From positions 14,267,001 to 14,331,000 of the forward strand of contig NC_090787.1 in NCBI RefSeq assembly GCF_040054535.1: DNA of 64,000 bases. Direction: 5' to 3'. The position numbers were made by a program, and so were the translations under genes. Numbering within the stretch: the stretch's first letter is position 1; each line of letters opens with the position of its first letter. This DNA is from Antennarius striatus. Taxonomy: Eukaryota > Chordata > Actinopteri > Lophiiformes > Antennariidae. A model generated the notes under the pieces. The model was not told the origin of the DNA. It worked only from the letters and a program-made list of their open reading frames with translations, and did no database searches. Of this stretch, positions 11,391-26,202 are shown piece after piece.

Positions 11391-12292
11391 TGTGGCTACT
11401 GTCCTTAGTTCAAATAGCGTTTATGTAGAGTATTCTTTGACCTTACTTCAAAAGAGAAATTGCCTTTGTTTTCTGTATATAGTCTAAACTCCCGAGTGGA
11501 TTCAGCCCGGCCTGGATCAAGTCTGATGTAAACCCAGATGTGATTACATTTTAATTTCCTGACAGTCAAATTCAGTCATTTCCTGTTGTTTTGTTATGGT
11601 AACCAACTTTTAGGAATTACATCACTATTAGTTACCATTGTGTGGCTCAGGATCATTGCTGGTCCAATTGCAGCAGGGTGTGTGTGCAATTACTAAGTCA
11701 TACTCTAGTTTTAACAAGCTCCTATACTTGGCGGTGGATAGACTGAGATAATAATTGCAAAAAAATATACAATAAATTGTAATCCTCTTTATCAAAGCAA
11801 AGCCACAAATCCGAAGCAGTTTCATACCGAAATGGTGTTTATTCATTGCTGCTTAAGTTGAATCTTGTTTTATTTACAAATGCAGGCTATGGCATTTACT
11901 CCGTATAACCGATAACATGTTCACCACACAAACTAAAATAAATGTTTTTAGAGCATTTGAATATCTCTGCTATATCTATCTTTAGGGTTGTCATCATCCG
12001 ATGTCTCACATTCTTAAGCATGACATTTTACCATGCATTTTTGTGTTTTTCCACAACATATATGACAATAAACAAAATAAATAATATAGAAGTACTGCTC
12101 GTCCATTGTTACTTTAGACTCAGCTCCACTCCTTGATCCCTGGACTCTCTTATGACCAGTTTGTTTGTCACACATCTTGCAGGTTGTTATCAAATCGCTG
12201 CATCCATAAAAAAAGTGACAAAGGATTTTAGTGCCATTAAAAAAAAATCAGCCCTCCATCCATCCCAGAGACCAGATGCAGCCTGTCCTCTT

Positions 12293-12330
12293 GGTGTGTG
12301 TGTGCGTATGTGTGTGTGTGTGTGTGTGTG
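12293..12330. repeat. (GT)n microsatellite, interrupted
   Basis: GT units with CG and AT interruptions, about 38 bp, about 95 bp before SINE copy 1. Confidence 0.9.
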
Positions 12331-12422
12331 TTTTTCCTAGAGTGTGACTGCCTTTGTGACCGTGGTTTTAACTGTTGTGTCAAAATGACCTAAGGACAAT
12401 CTTAGTTCTCTATACAGCAGCA

Positions 12423-12796
12423 GGGGCAGCAGTGGCTCAGTGGTAGAGTGGGCGGTTGAGCGGGTCGTCCAATGTTCCAAGATCAGCGGTTCAATTCCCG
12501 CTCCAGCCCAAAAACACCCGGAGTGTGAGCTGACAGTGGGAGGTGTCAGCTCATCCCCGGAGCACTGCTGAGGCACCCTTGAGCAAGTCGCCGTCCCCCT
12601 TACAAGCCGCTCCACAAAGGGACTGCCCACCACTCTACCTCCCAATGCATGCTTACAGGCCCCCTTGTGTGTGTTTGTGTGTATAACAGTGGCCTGTACA
12701 CACTACCTGTAATATGCATGCGCGTGATTGATTGATGATTAACATATTAGAGTGTGCGTTCTTAATTTCCCTTCAGGGATCACAACAGTATATAAA
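12423..12796 (+). mobile_element. tRNA-derived SINE, copy 1, near full length
   Basis: The head has Pol III promoter boxes: an A-box-like GTGGCTCAGTGGTAGAGT near 12,432 and a B box GGTTCAATTCC at 12,488-12,498. A body section follows (GTGAGCTGACAGTGGGAGG...CTTGAGCAAG). The 3' tail carries AATTTCCCTTCAGGGATCA, the sort of tail shared with a partner LINE. Two further copies occur in this window on the minus strand (37,105-37,394 and 48,901-49,270). The family name is not assigned. Confidence 0.82.
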
Positions 12797-13149
12797 ATTT
12801 AAAAAAATTAAAGCAACCACAGAAACATGAATGACTCCTTCACATTTACTGGTAGCTGTCCCAGTATTAGCAGCAGCCACTGCGTGGCAGTAGCAGCTGA
12901 TGCAGTGCAGCGTGTGGAGCGTTTCACACACGGCGGGCATTCAAGAACAACACTGTGAGCAGTGGGGGCCCGTGCCCCGGTGCAGCTGTGTGTAGAGCTG
13001 CGCCCCTGCTGCGACTGCAAGTTACTGGACAACCGAGCGGCTTGCTGCCGTTCTAGCACATCATCACAACCTGCCACGGACTAGATTAGATGAGTTAATT
13101 GTCTGCAAGGGGGACCGTTTATAATACATCATTGTTTGGGCTGCTACTG

Positions 13150-13269
13150 AATCGCAACATGTTTGCATAAATCGGGATTAAGTGTTACTTAAGTCGTGAC
13201 GCAACGCTTTCAAGAGACGGTGCGCAGCCCTACGTCGTCGGAAATCTCATGAGGACAAACACTGACAAG
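13150..13269 (+). other. ndufs1: Probable ndufs1 non-coding first exon
   Basis: CpG-containing sequence ends at a strong donor (GACAAG followed by gtaagtgaag at 13,270). The next exon starts at 14,186, one base before the ndufs1 ATG. The transcription start is not visible, so the left edge is approximate. Confidence 0.45.
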
Positions 13270-13724
13270 GTAAGTGAAGTGGTCAAAATGCAGTTCAGAA
13301 AATTTAATCCAGTAGAATGACAATTTATTATCCGAGTAAGAAAGTGTAACGAACATTAGAAACAGCTTCTTCATGTTTAATGAGTTGGTTGGCTGTGTTG
13401 TGTTAGCTTGTTTGTAGCATGCTAAGCTACGTTCAAGGGTGCAGGTGTTGAGTTAGGTTGTCAACAGTAGCTGCGTCAGAATAACATGACAGTGTGGTGA
13501 GGTTACAAAGCTAATGTACCATTAGCCGTTTGCTAACGTTTCCTCGTCATATTATTCGGTTAGTTTGGCTACAGTTTGTTTGATATTGCGCTTTCGCCAA
13601 AGTGCCAACGATACACGGGTTGATTTAAAACGACTTAGAATTTAATGCATATTAAATTACCGTGAATAGTGAAGATTTTACATAATTTTACGAGACTGCT
13701 TCAAAGCGGTGATGTATTGTAACT

Positions 13725-13960
13725 GTCAGTGTTCGTGTGTTCGTCCGTCCGTTCGTATGTCCACCAAATATCTTCGCAACCTGCAGATAGAAAGACGGAA
13801 CAAAAAGCACATGACGCAGGCAGCAAAGGGGATGGAAAGGAGATAAGATAGAAAGATGAGGGAGAAGACCAGTGTGAGTAAGACCATAGATCAAAGTTAG
13901 TGCTTTGATCTACATATGCTTGATCTATGGTCTTACTCACACTGGCCTTCTCTATATGCA
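13725..13960 (-). repeat. Dispersed repeat copy B with a 33-bp inverted repeat
   Basis: The element lies in ndufs1 intron 1. Part of it is the reverse complement of the copy at 5887-6075. Its right side forms an inverted repeat: arms 13,862-13,894 and 13,920-13,952 match at 32 of 33 positions around a 25-nt loop. CGTCCGTCCGTTCGTATG-type sequence at about 13,740 belongs to the same element. Confidence 0.65.
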
Positions 13961-14186
13961 CTAGTCTACGCACTAGTCAGGTGCTACTTCCAGGTTACCC
14001 TGACCTACTGCCTTGTTGTGCTTCTAACTGGCTTCTGATAACATGTGATTTTGTTTCGGTGGCTGCATTAAGGTTTTACATTCTCCGATTTGGAACCCCT
14101 CATCAAATTATATTATTAGCCTGATCAACACGTGCAAAAGTCCAAAATTAGACATCCACTTGATGTCCTTCTGTCTGTCCTTCAGC

Positions 14187-19021
<4,835 letters not shown>

Positions 19022-19385
19022 ATCAAAGTGAATGACCACACTGTCACTGGAAAAGACACGCATACCGTTCATATATGCACAACTCTGCCATTTGCACAAT
19101 CACAGAAGCTTATTTGTATTTTTTTCAAAACTTAAGTATATCCTGCTATTATAGTACATATTATGGTACTAACCTCCTTTATTGTCCTGCTGAAAATGTA
19201 TGTGCAACTTGCATAGAAAATATGTAACATTAAGTTTATCTTCACCCCTAAGTTTTTTCCAAGACCATCAAAATCCTTCAGATTTACATCCAGTTTCCAG
19301 TCTTCCTGTAAAATTGTCAACACCAATAATATTTATATTTTCGTAAAGAGTATATACTATCAGTGTAGCCATGTGTGTTGTAAAT

Positions 19386-19391
19386 AATAAA
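19386..19391 (+). terminator. ndufs1: Polyadenylation signal AATAAA, ndufs1
   Basis: A canonical hexamer lies 365 bp after the ndufs1 stop codon, giving a short 3' UTR. Confidence 0.6.
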
Positions 19392-19410
19392 GCAGTGTTC
19401 TGCATGAAAC

Positions 19411-20128
19411 CTTATTTTTTTCCCGAATATCCTATTTAGGTTTGTGAAGATTAACTAATATTCAAAACATCATATGTGCTGGTCCCATCTATTTATAATG
19501 TTCTGTTGTGATGCGATAGATGAGAATGGATGAGAACTTTCACGGTCCTGAGCTGCTGTATCTGCGGACACGTGGTCCTCCATCAGTGAGCAGCTCACAA
19601 CAGTGTGGCACCAGGGTTCTTAACTCGTTCATGTGGAAGACGATAGCCGTGGTCCAGGTGGATTTAACACCAACTTGTCTATACATCTCAGTCAATATAC
19701 TCTAAATCACTTGGTCTAAATATGAGATGTAAATGTCACGGTGCCTCACACAAAATCATTCCTTTGACAAATATATTTGCACGATACTAAAACACTAGTT
19801 CTTTTAACAAAGTTGAATTTCCAATATGGTAGGAGAGGTTGTTGTTGTTGAGCGGATTGTTGTCATGTCCCCGCAGTGCCTGTAGTGGTGCTGTGAGGAG
19901 TCTGCTGTGGATCCAACAAATATCCCCGGCAGCCTACCTACTGCTTGTAATTTGCTCTGGATAGCGTATATTTTTATGCAACTATATTCCAAGAAAAACC
20001 GAACTCGGTGAAGATCGCTGTTACCATCCTAACGCGAATTTCGATGCCCGGGTAGCCTAGCTGATTCTAATAGACATTTCGGCCGTCTATCTGGAGTGAA
20101 TACCTCACACAGCCCAAACCAATTCAAG
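19411..20128 (+). other. ino80d: ndufs1-ino80d spacer and probable ino80d 5' UTR exon (to 20,128)
   Basis: Nothing coding was recognised at 19,411-19,990. Before 20,128, sequence richer in CpG ends with AATTCAAG and a consensus donor (gtaagcgc), which would be the non-coding first exon of ino80d. The next acceptor used is at 21,567. The start of the exon is unknown. Confidence 0.4.
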
Positions 20129-21471
20129 GTAAGCGCAATCTATTGAAGCCTCGATCTCGATTTCTGAGCGTACAGTGTAGCACGAGCTTCCACCGCGGAG
20201 GCACTCAACCGGATACCGATGTGTGATCGAAGCTAAGAGGCCTCTCGTCAATGATTTGTGTACTGTATGACTTCAGATATTTTAAATTACAGTTTGGCTA
20301 TACGTGTTACTGTAGAACATTCCATTATCTAAAATGCAAATCTTATAGCTCTTGATTTTCCCGTTATGTAACGATAGTGTCTATAATTACCATCGATTAA
20401 AACAGGCCTTCGGAGACAGGCCTTAAGCCTCGTACGTAAAACCCTTTGTCTTTGGAGATAAATGCAGTATGTTTATAAACATTAAAACATCATATTTTAG
20501 GGTAATACACTTACTTATTTATTACAATCGGGTGTTTATTTTCGAAATAAAACTATACCCAAAGTAGACCTTTATAGTGTTGCCATTTGCTGATGTTTCC
20601 GTTTCCTGGTTGGCTACCGCCTACTAATTTGTGTTTTTAGCTTTTATAGCTTGTTAGCTAACTACCAAAAAATTTCGTTACACATTCTGGTCATTTTTTA
20701 ATTTATATGTTATACCTGAGGATGGATACTATTGTAACTTGTTTACTAACTCTAGGATTAGACAACTGTGTATGTTACGCACATATACGTATAAAATTAT
20801 TTTAAATTTGCTCAGCTAATGCTGTTAAGCTAAGCTAGTTCCCAGGACTTGGATCGTAGTTACGCTGGTGTTACCGCTTACTTTCTATATTTAATTAATA
20901 TTGCTAATGTCAGGACAAAAATGTGTAAACTGAAATCAAAAACATTTTTTTCTTGTATTCTAAATGTAGTTTTGATCATAGAAACGTAATGCTTTCAAAT
21001 CCAACTTGGAAAAACCAGTTAAAGTTGGAAGCTAGCGGTAAGCTCCTAAGTTATCGAAGTTCGAGCCGCTGATGTTAAATTATTACTGTGTTAAATTATA
21101 TATTTCTATCATCAACGTGAATACATGTTTTTCACGGAGCCCACCAGTGAAAAAGCGGTATTACGCGTTCAACCGAGAGAGAATAATTTACCTTGTTATT
21201 AATCATTCATACCGATGTCATGCAATATGTTGCTTTTACGTCCCAATATCTCGTAATTAAATGTTACCAAAAAAAAAAAAGAATTGACGTAACTTTTCTC
21301 CATTATCATTTGTTTCGATGAAATATGTTAGCAGAACATTCATTGCCAGCCAAAGGCGTATTTTATCTCAAAAAATTTCAATTGCATGAAATTTTAGTAC
21401 ATTTATTTATTGATCCCACCATACGTTCACCTGTTGTAGCAGTGACTATTTACTTTTCTCTTAAACCTGCA

Positions 21472-21504
<33 letters not shown>

Positions 21505-21567
21505 TCACTTTCATTACGATCTGTTAGTAATATAATTCTTGGGCTTTCCTCAACTTTATTCCATCAG
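20129..21567 (+). other. ino80d: ino80d intron 1 with (GT)15
   Basis: This is an AT-rich intron. A (GT)15 tract at 21,474-21,503 lies about 65 nt before the acceptor TTCCATCAG. The short ORFs have no support. Confidence 0.45.
21474..21503. repeat. (TG)15 microsatellite
   Basis: Fifteen dinucleotide units in ino80d intron 1. Confidence 0.95.
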
Positions 21568-21596
21568 CTGATGTTGTCAACAACAAGAGTCACGTG

Positions 21597-24500
21597 ATGT
21601 ATGAAGGCAAACACATACACTTCTCAGAGGTGGACAATAAGCCGTTGTGCTCATACAGTCCAAAGCTCTGCAAGCAGCGCAGACTAAATGGCTATGCTTT
21701 CTGTATCCGGCACGTCCTGGAGGATAAGACGGCGCCCTTCAAGCAGTGTGAATATGTGGCCAAATACAACAGCCAGCGGTGCACTAACCCCATCCCCAAG
21801 TCCGAGGACCGCAGGTATGGATATTTGTTGGTTCTTTGGTTTATTTCATTGTTGTATAGAACATATTAAGGGTTACAGATATGCTTAGTATGCCAAGTTT
21901 TCTTGTTTTTGCAGATACTGTAACAGTCACCTGCAGGTTCTCGGCTTTATCCCCAAGAAGGAACGGAAGAAAAAACACGATACCGTGGAGGAAATGCGCT
22001 CACGGGCTCACCTAGAATCAGTGGCTCTCAACATTACTGTGCCCTCTCTAGCTCTGAAATCTTCCAATGGTCTTGACGAACTACCGCCGTCTCCCCCATG
22101 TACACGCTTGTTACCCCTCCCTGATGGGGAACTCCTAGACCCTTTTGCCTTTTATGAGGATGACACGGATGTAGAGGAGGTGGGCACTCCTCGGAAGGGC
22201 AGCGCCATCAAGAAGAAACTCCAGAGTCGCCTTGTTCTCAACCAGAAACTCTGCCATGACACTGACCTCTTTCAGACACCTCCAGAGCACTTTAGTCCCT
22301 CCCCTGTCCACCACGTTCATCCCTCATCACCGCTCCACACACACCTCCCAAGACAGCAGTCAGGCCCTCTTCAGCCACCCCAGAATTCGAGCGTGACACC
22401 TTTTATCTTCCCCGGACAGCAGCAGGGTTTATTATGCAATCCACCTCCACCTCAGACGGTCAACTTTTTGCCTCCAGGGATGCCCGCTAATGCAGTACCC
22501 AGTCCTGTGCAACCCTCTGGGCCATCACTCAGCAGGAAAATGCCTTTCACTGCCTCTCACTTGCCGGTCAGTTGCAAGGATAGTAGCAGTAACAATCAGC
22601 GGCATGTGCTTCTCATGCGTCCTGCTGCCTTCTCACCCTCTACCAGCTGCTTGGCCAGGCTGCAACATCTGGTGCAGGTCTGTGCCAAGAGACACCGAGA
22701 GCACGGAGACCTCTTTCCTCACCTAGGTGCTTCATTTTGAACTCTGTGTTTCTCATAAATCCATGATCAATATTTAAGATCTGTGGAAGATGCCTCAGAT
22801 ATAGTGTAGCAATAGAGAAATGAGCCTGCTGAGACAGATGGGCTGCTCTAACAACTTCTCTTCCAGGATTGGACTGGTCTGAAGACAGTGCTGATGATGG
22901 TGATGAAGAGGAGGAGGCTGAGACCTTTATTCCTTTGCAGAGCTCATGGAGACCTCAGAATGGGTAAATATAGTTGTAATCTATTATAATGAGTATAAAC
23001 CTCCCCTAGTGCTTTTCCTCATGGTTATAAATTTTTTTCTAAACAGGTTGGAAGATGACTACGGTTCCTCAAGGAGAACACGTCTACTTAGACTCTGCTC
23101 GTACCTCCGAGAAAAATATAATCACATGTGCAGGCAGGAGAGGGCGAGTATCCGCCAGAAGAGATATCGCTATGCCTTCCGCAAAGCCTTGCTGCACGCC
23201 GCAAACAGTAACCCCAACTGTGCTGGGCAGCTGATCCAGGAGTTACACGGGGTCTCTCAGAGTTCATTAAGGTATTCTCATAAGTGTTATTTGAAGTCGG
23301 TTTTGTTTACCTCTCAGAATGATTAATGTGAAAACAGTTGGATCAAGCTCTCGATTGGTCCATGAGGTGTCAGCAGTTGTAACACAAATGTTCCATCACC
23401 TACTTGCAAATTACAAAATAAGTCTATTTTGGTTTTCGGAATACATTAAGTTTCATAAAAAAATGTTTTAATTTTTTTTTGTCAGTCTAGTCATGGGTTA
23501 TCTGCTTTAGGGCTTACTTGTGGGTCTTCAAATTTTTTAATTTGCATCTACTAATTTGATATGCTCACAATATTTGCTCAGTCTAGAGTCTGACTGTCTC
23601 TACAGTACGGCTCCAGCTAGGCAGCAGAACTCGGATGTGGGGACCTGCACAGGCAGCACAAAGGGCCTCTCCTGCAGCAACAGGGCTCTGCCCTTCACCC
23701 AGCACTGCTTTCAGCGTATCCTTTCCACCATTTCACTGATGGGCCAGCTGACGGCGGTTAAGGTCATAGGTTAATCGTTGTGTCAAAAGTTAACACGTGA
23801 CCTTAATGACATTAAAGTGACCTAAACTTTTTAGAGACCTCATTACAGTTTAAACATCTCTACTCCACATCATTCAGAACTGAAGTAGTTTCTTGGATGA
23901 AATGCTTCCAAACCCGGCCATTACTTCAGATTCAACTTTCAAGGATTAGCATGAGCCCTTTTTTATAATATAATTACCATCAACTTGTTCTATTTTGTTA
24001 TTTCCTTCACTGTACTCTGTAGACATTCTGTTGAATCGTTCCCAACAGCTCTTTGCTAGTTGCACAGCCAAATTTGCAGATGGTCAGCAGTGTTCCATCC
24101 CTGTGTTCGACATCACGCACCAGACACCACTTTGTGAAGAGCATGCCAAAAAAATGGTGAGTTCAGTGGTTCAAAGGAAAGTTCACAAAATTGTCAAGCC
24201 TTTCCTTCACTGATTGTTTAATGGACTCTGACTGCCTTCCTCAATGTCTTACGGACAAACGTTATGACGTGTCAATGCTCTTTCCTGCATTCCACAAAGG
24301 ATAACTTCCTGCGAGGGGACGGAAACCGAAGAATGCAGCACCAGCAGCAGCAACAGCGAAAGCCACGTAAAAAGACCAAACCGCCGGCACTCACCAAAAA
24401 ACACAAGAAGAAGAGGAGGAGAGGGCCGTGGAGGCCTCAGAAACCCATACCTCCTGCGTTGCCGCAGGGAAACCTGGGAATGCCCTCTACGAGCCTAGCA

Positions 24501-26202
24501 ATGCCCTCACAGGCCAGCATCAGGTCTGCTGCACGTTTCTACCCTGTTGTTAAACATTCAGTGTGCAGCAGCTTCTATTTCAGGGAGAGTACAGAATTTT
24601 CTGCACTATAAGGCGCACTGGACTATAAGGCGCACCTTCAATGAATGGCCTATTCTAAAACGTTTTCCATATATAAGGCGCATCTGATTGTAAGGTGTAT
24701 CTGATTATAAGGCACACCTTCAATGAATGGCATATTCTAAAAACAGTTTTCATATATAAGGCGCACTGGATTATAAAGCGCACTGTCACTTTTTGAGAAA
24801 ATGAAAGGCTTTTGGGTGCGCCTTATAGTGCAGAAAATACTGTAATCGCTTGTCACACATGTTCTTCACTGAATACAACGTCTTGTGTTGACTCGAAGCG
24901 TTTTAATGTCACCTTATGTCCAGCCCTTCAACTCCAGACCTGAGTGCAGAGGAGCTTCCTGATGACATCACCAATGAAATTGCAGACATTCCAAATGACC
25001 TTGAGCTAAACCAGGAGGATTTTTCTGATGTGCTACCGAGACTTCCCGATGACCTACAGGACTTTGACTTATTTGAAGGTTCTTACAGCCCTTTTTAGTG
25101 CGGCGCTTGTTTGACGCCGACCAATTCCTCCTTGGTGTGACGTTGTGATGACTGTTTGTGTGTCTGTGCAGGTAAGAATGGGGAGTTACTGCCCACCACA
25201 GAGGAGGCAGAGGAGCTTGTGCGTGCTCTGCAGGCCATGGGGTCCTACCCAGATTCTTTGGTGTGCTTGAGCTCCATGGGGGACCTGGCCCCCTCTGAAG
25301 GAGTGGACCACCGAGGTATGACTGTGTTCCCCAGCGGGGTCCAGCCGGGGGGTATGGGGGACCTCCTCAACAGTCGCATCCCCACAGAGAACTTCACCAG
25401 CCTCGAGCTGGAGGACAATCTCTTGCAATCCACAGACGGTCACTTTCCCCCCTCACCTCCATCTCAGCCAGCTAACCAGCCCCCGGCACCCACCTCCAAC
25501 CTGACGTCATCTTCTTCTACAGTACCCCCCACCAACACTCCGCTCCTCACTCAGAGCTCCGTAACCGAGCGAACGTTCTCAAGAACACACACTTCCCACG
25601 TTTTGGCGAAGTCTGATGCACCCACGTCGTCTCCCCAAGGCAGCCACTACGGCAGTGAGCATGTTCCCTCCCCCTACAGCGACCACATATCCTCCCCCCA
25701 CACCAGCTCCTTCCAGACAGATGCACCTCTACTGCTGGAAGTCCCTTTGAGCGGGGTACCCGGACCCCCACGTTCTTCATGGAACAATCTTCCACTCCCC
25801 CTCAGCGACCCCACGCAATTCAGCAATCTCATAGGTTCAGAAAGTCATCTCATATCCACCTCTCTGTCCACCCCCCCGGCCACCACCCTCTCTGTGACAC
25901 TGCAGCCCATGGCTGCACTCTCAGCGATGCCTCAGAGTGGCTTGACAGGTTTAACCACCCCCCCTGCCCCTTCGCCCTCCGTTTCTTCCTCCTCACACGA
26001 TCTTCTGACCTCCACGCAGCCCAAGCAGCAGCTCCCTCAGTTCAGTGCGGCCTTCGGCCATCAGTTGGCCTCCCACAGCGGCATCCCAAAAGACGTGCAG
26101 CCCAGCCACAGTTCCACAGCACCCCCCGCTGGCTTTTCTATAGTTGGTGCCACCGCTGCAAGTGCCAACAGCATCACACCACCCTTCAAACAAAGTAAAT
26201 GA
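21597..26202 (+). CDS. ino80d: INO80 complex subunit D, complete
   Basis: There are nine coding exons: 21597-21814, 21915-22726, 22867-22963, 23047-23271, 23582-23715, 24023-24156, 24300-24523, 24924-25078 and 25172-26202. They sum to 3030 nt, or 1009 aa (human about 1027). INO80D is a regulatory subunit of the INO80 ATP-dependent chromatin remodeller in the nucleus. Two Cys/His-rich zf-C3Hc3H-type modules are visible. One is N-terminal (CSYSPKLCKQRR...CIRH...CEYVAKYNSQRC...YCNSH). The other is central (CTGSTKGLSC...QHCF...CTAKFADGQQCSIP...CEEH). They are followed by a basic, nuclear-localisation-like region (KPRKKTKPPALTKKHKKKRR) and an acidic segment (LELNQEDFSDVLPRLPDD). The C-terminus is Ser/Pro/Thr-rich and less conserved, ending with GFSIVGATAASANS. 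The first in-frame ATG of the exon (21,597) matches the family start MYEGKHIHFSEVDNK. Intron 7 hosts a MITE. Confidence 0.95.
24590..24844. mobile_element. MITE with 27-bp terminal inverted repeats and TA flanks
   Basis: The left terminus CAGAATTTTCTGCACTATAA (then GGCGCAC) and the right terminus (reverse complement CAGTATTTTCTGCACTATAA, then GGCGCAC) differ by one base. Each end abuts TA (24,590-24,591 and 24,843-24,844), as expected for a Tc1/mariner-type TA duplication. The interior is built of repeated TATAAGGCGCA and CTTCAATGAATGGC units. There is no transposase. It sits in ino80d intron 7. Confidence 0.82.

Larger units (their letters stand above)
11391..13149 (+). other. Spacer between cmklr2 and ndufs1; no eef1b2 seen
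   Basis: The spacer holds a (GT)n tract (about 12,293-12,330) and one SINE (12,423-12,796). In human, EEF1B2 lies between GPR1 and NDUFS1; I find no exon resembling it here. Other short ORFs have no support. Confidence 0.55.

Noticed and set aside
12423-12500. Possible tRNA gene (A and B boxes)
   Set aside because: The cloverleaf is degenerate and the sequence continues into a SINE body and LINE-like tail shared with two other copies.
25779-26198. 139-codon ORF in another frame of the last ino80d exon
   Set aside because: Shadow of the long ino80d frame, which matches the family to its C-terminus.
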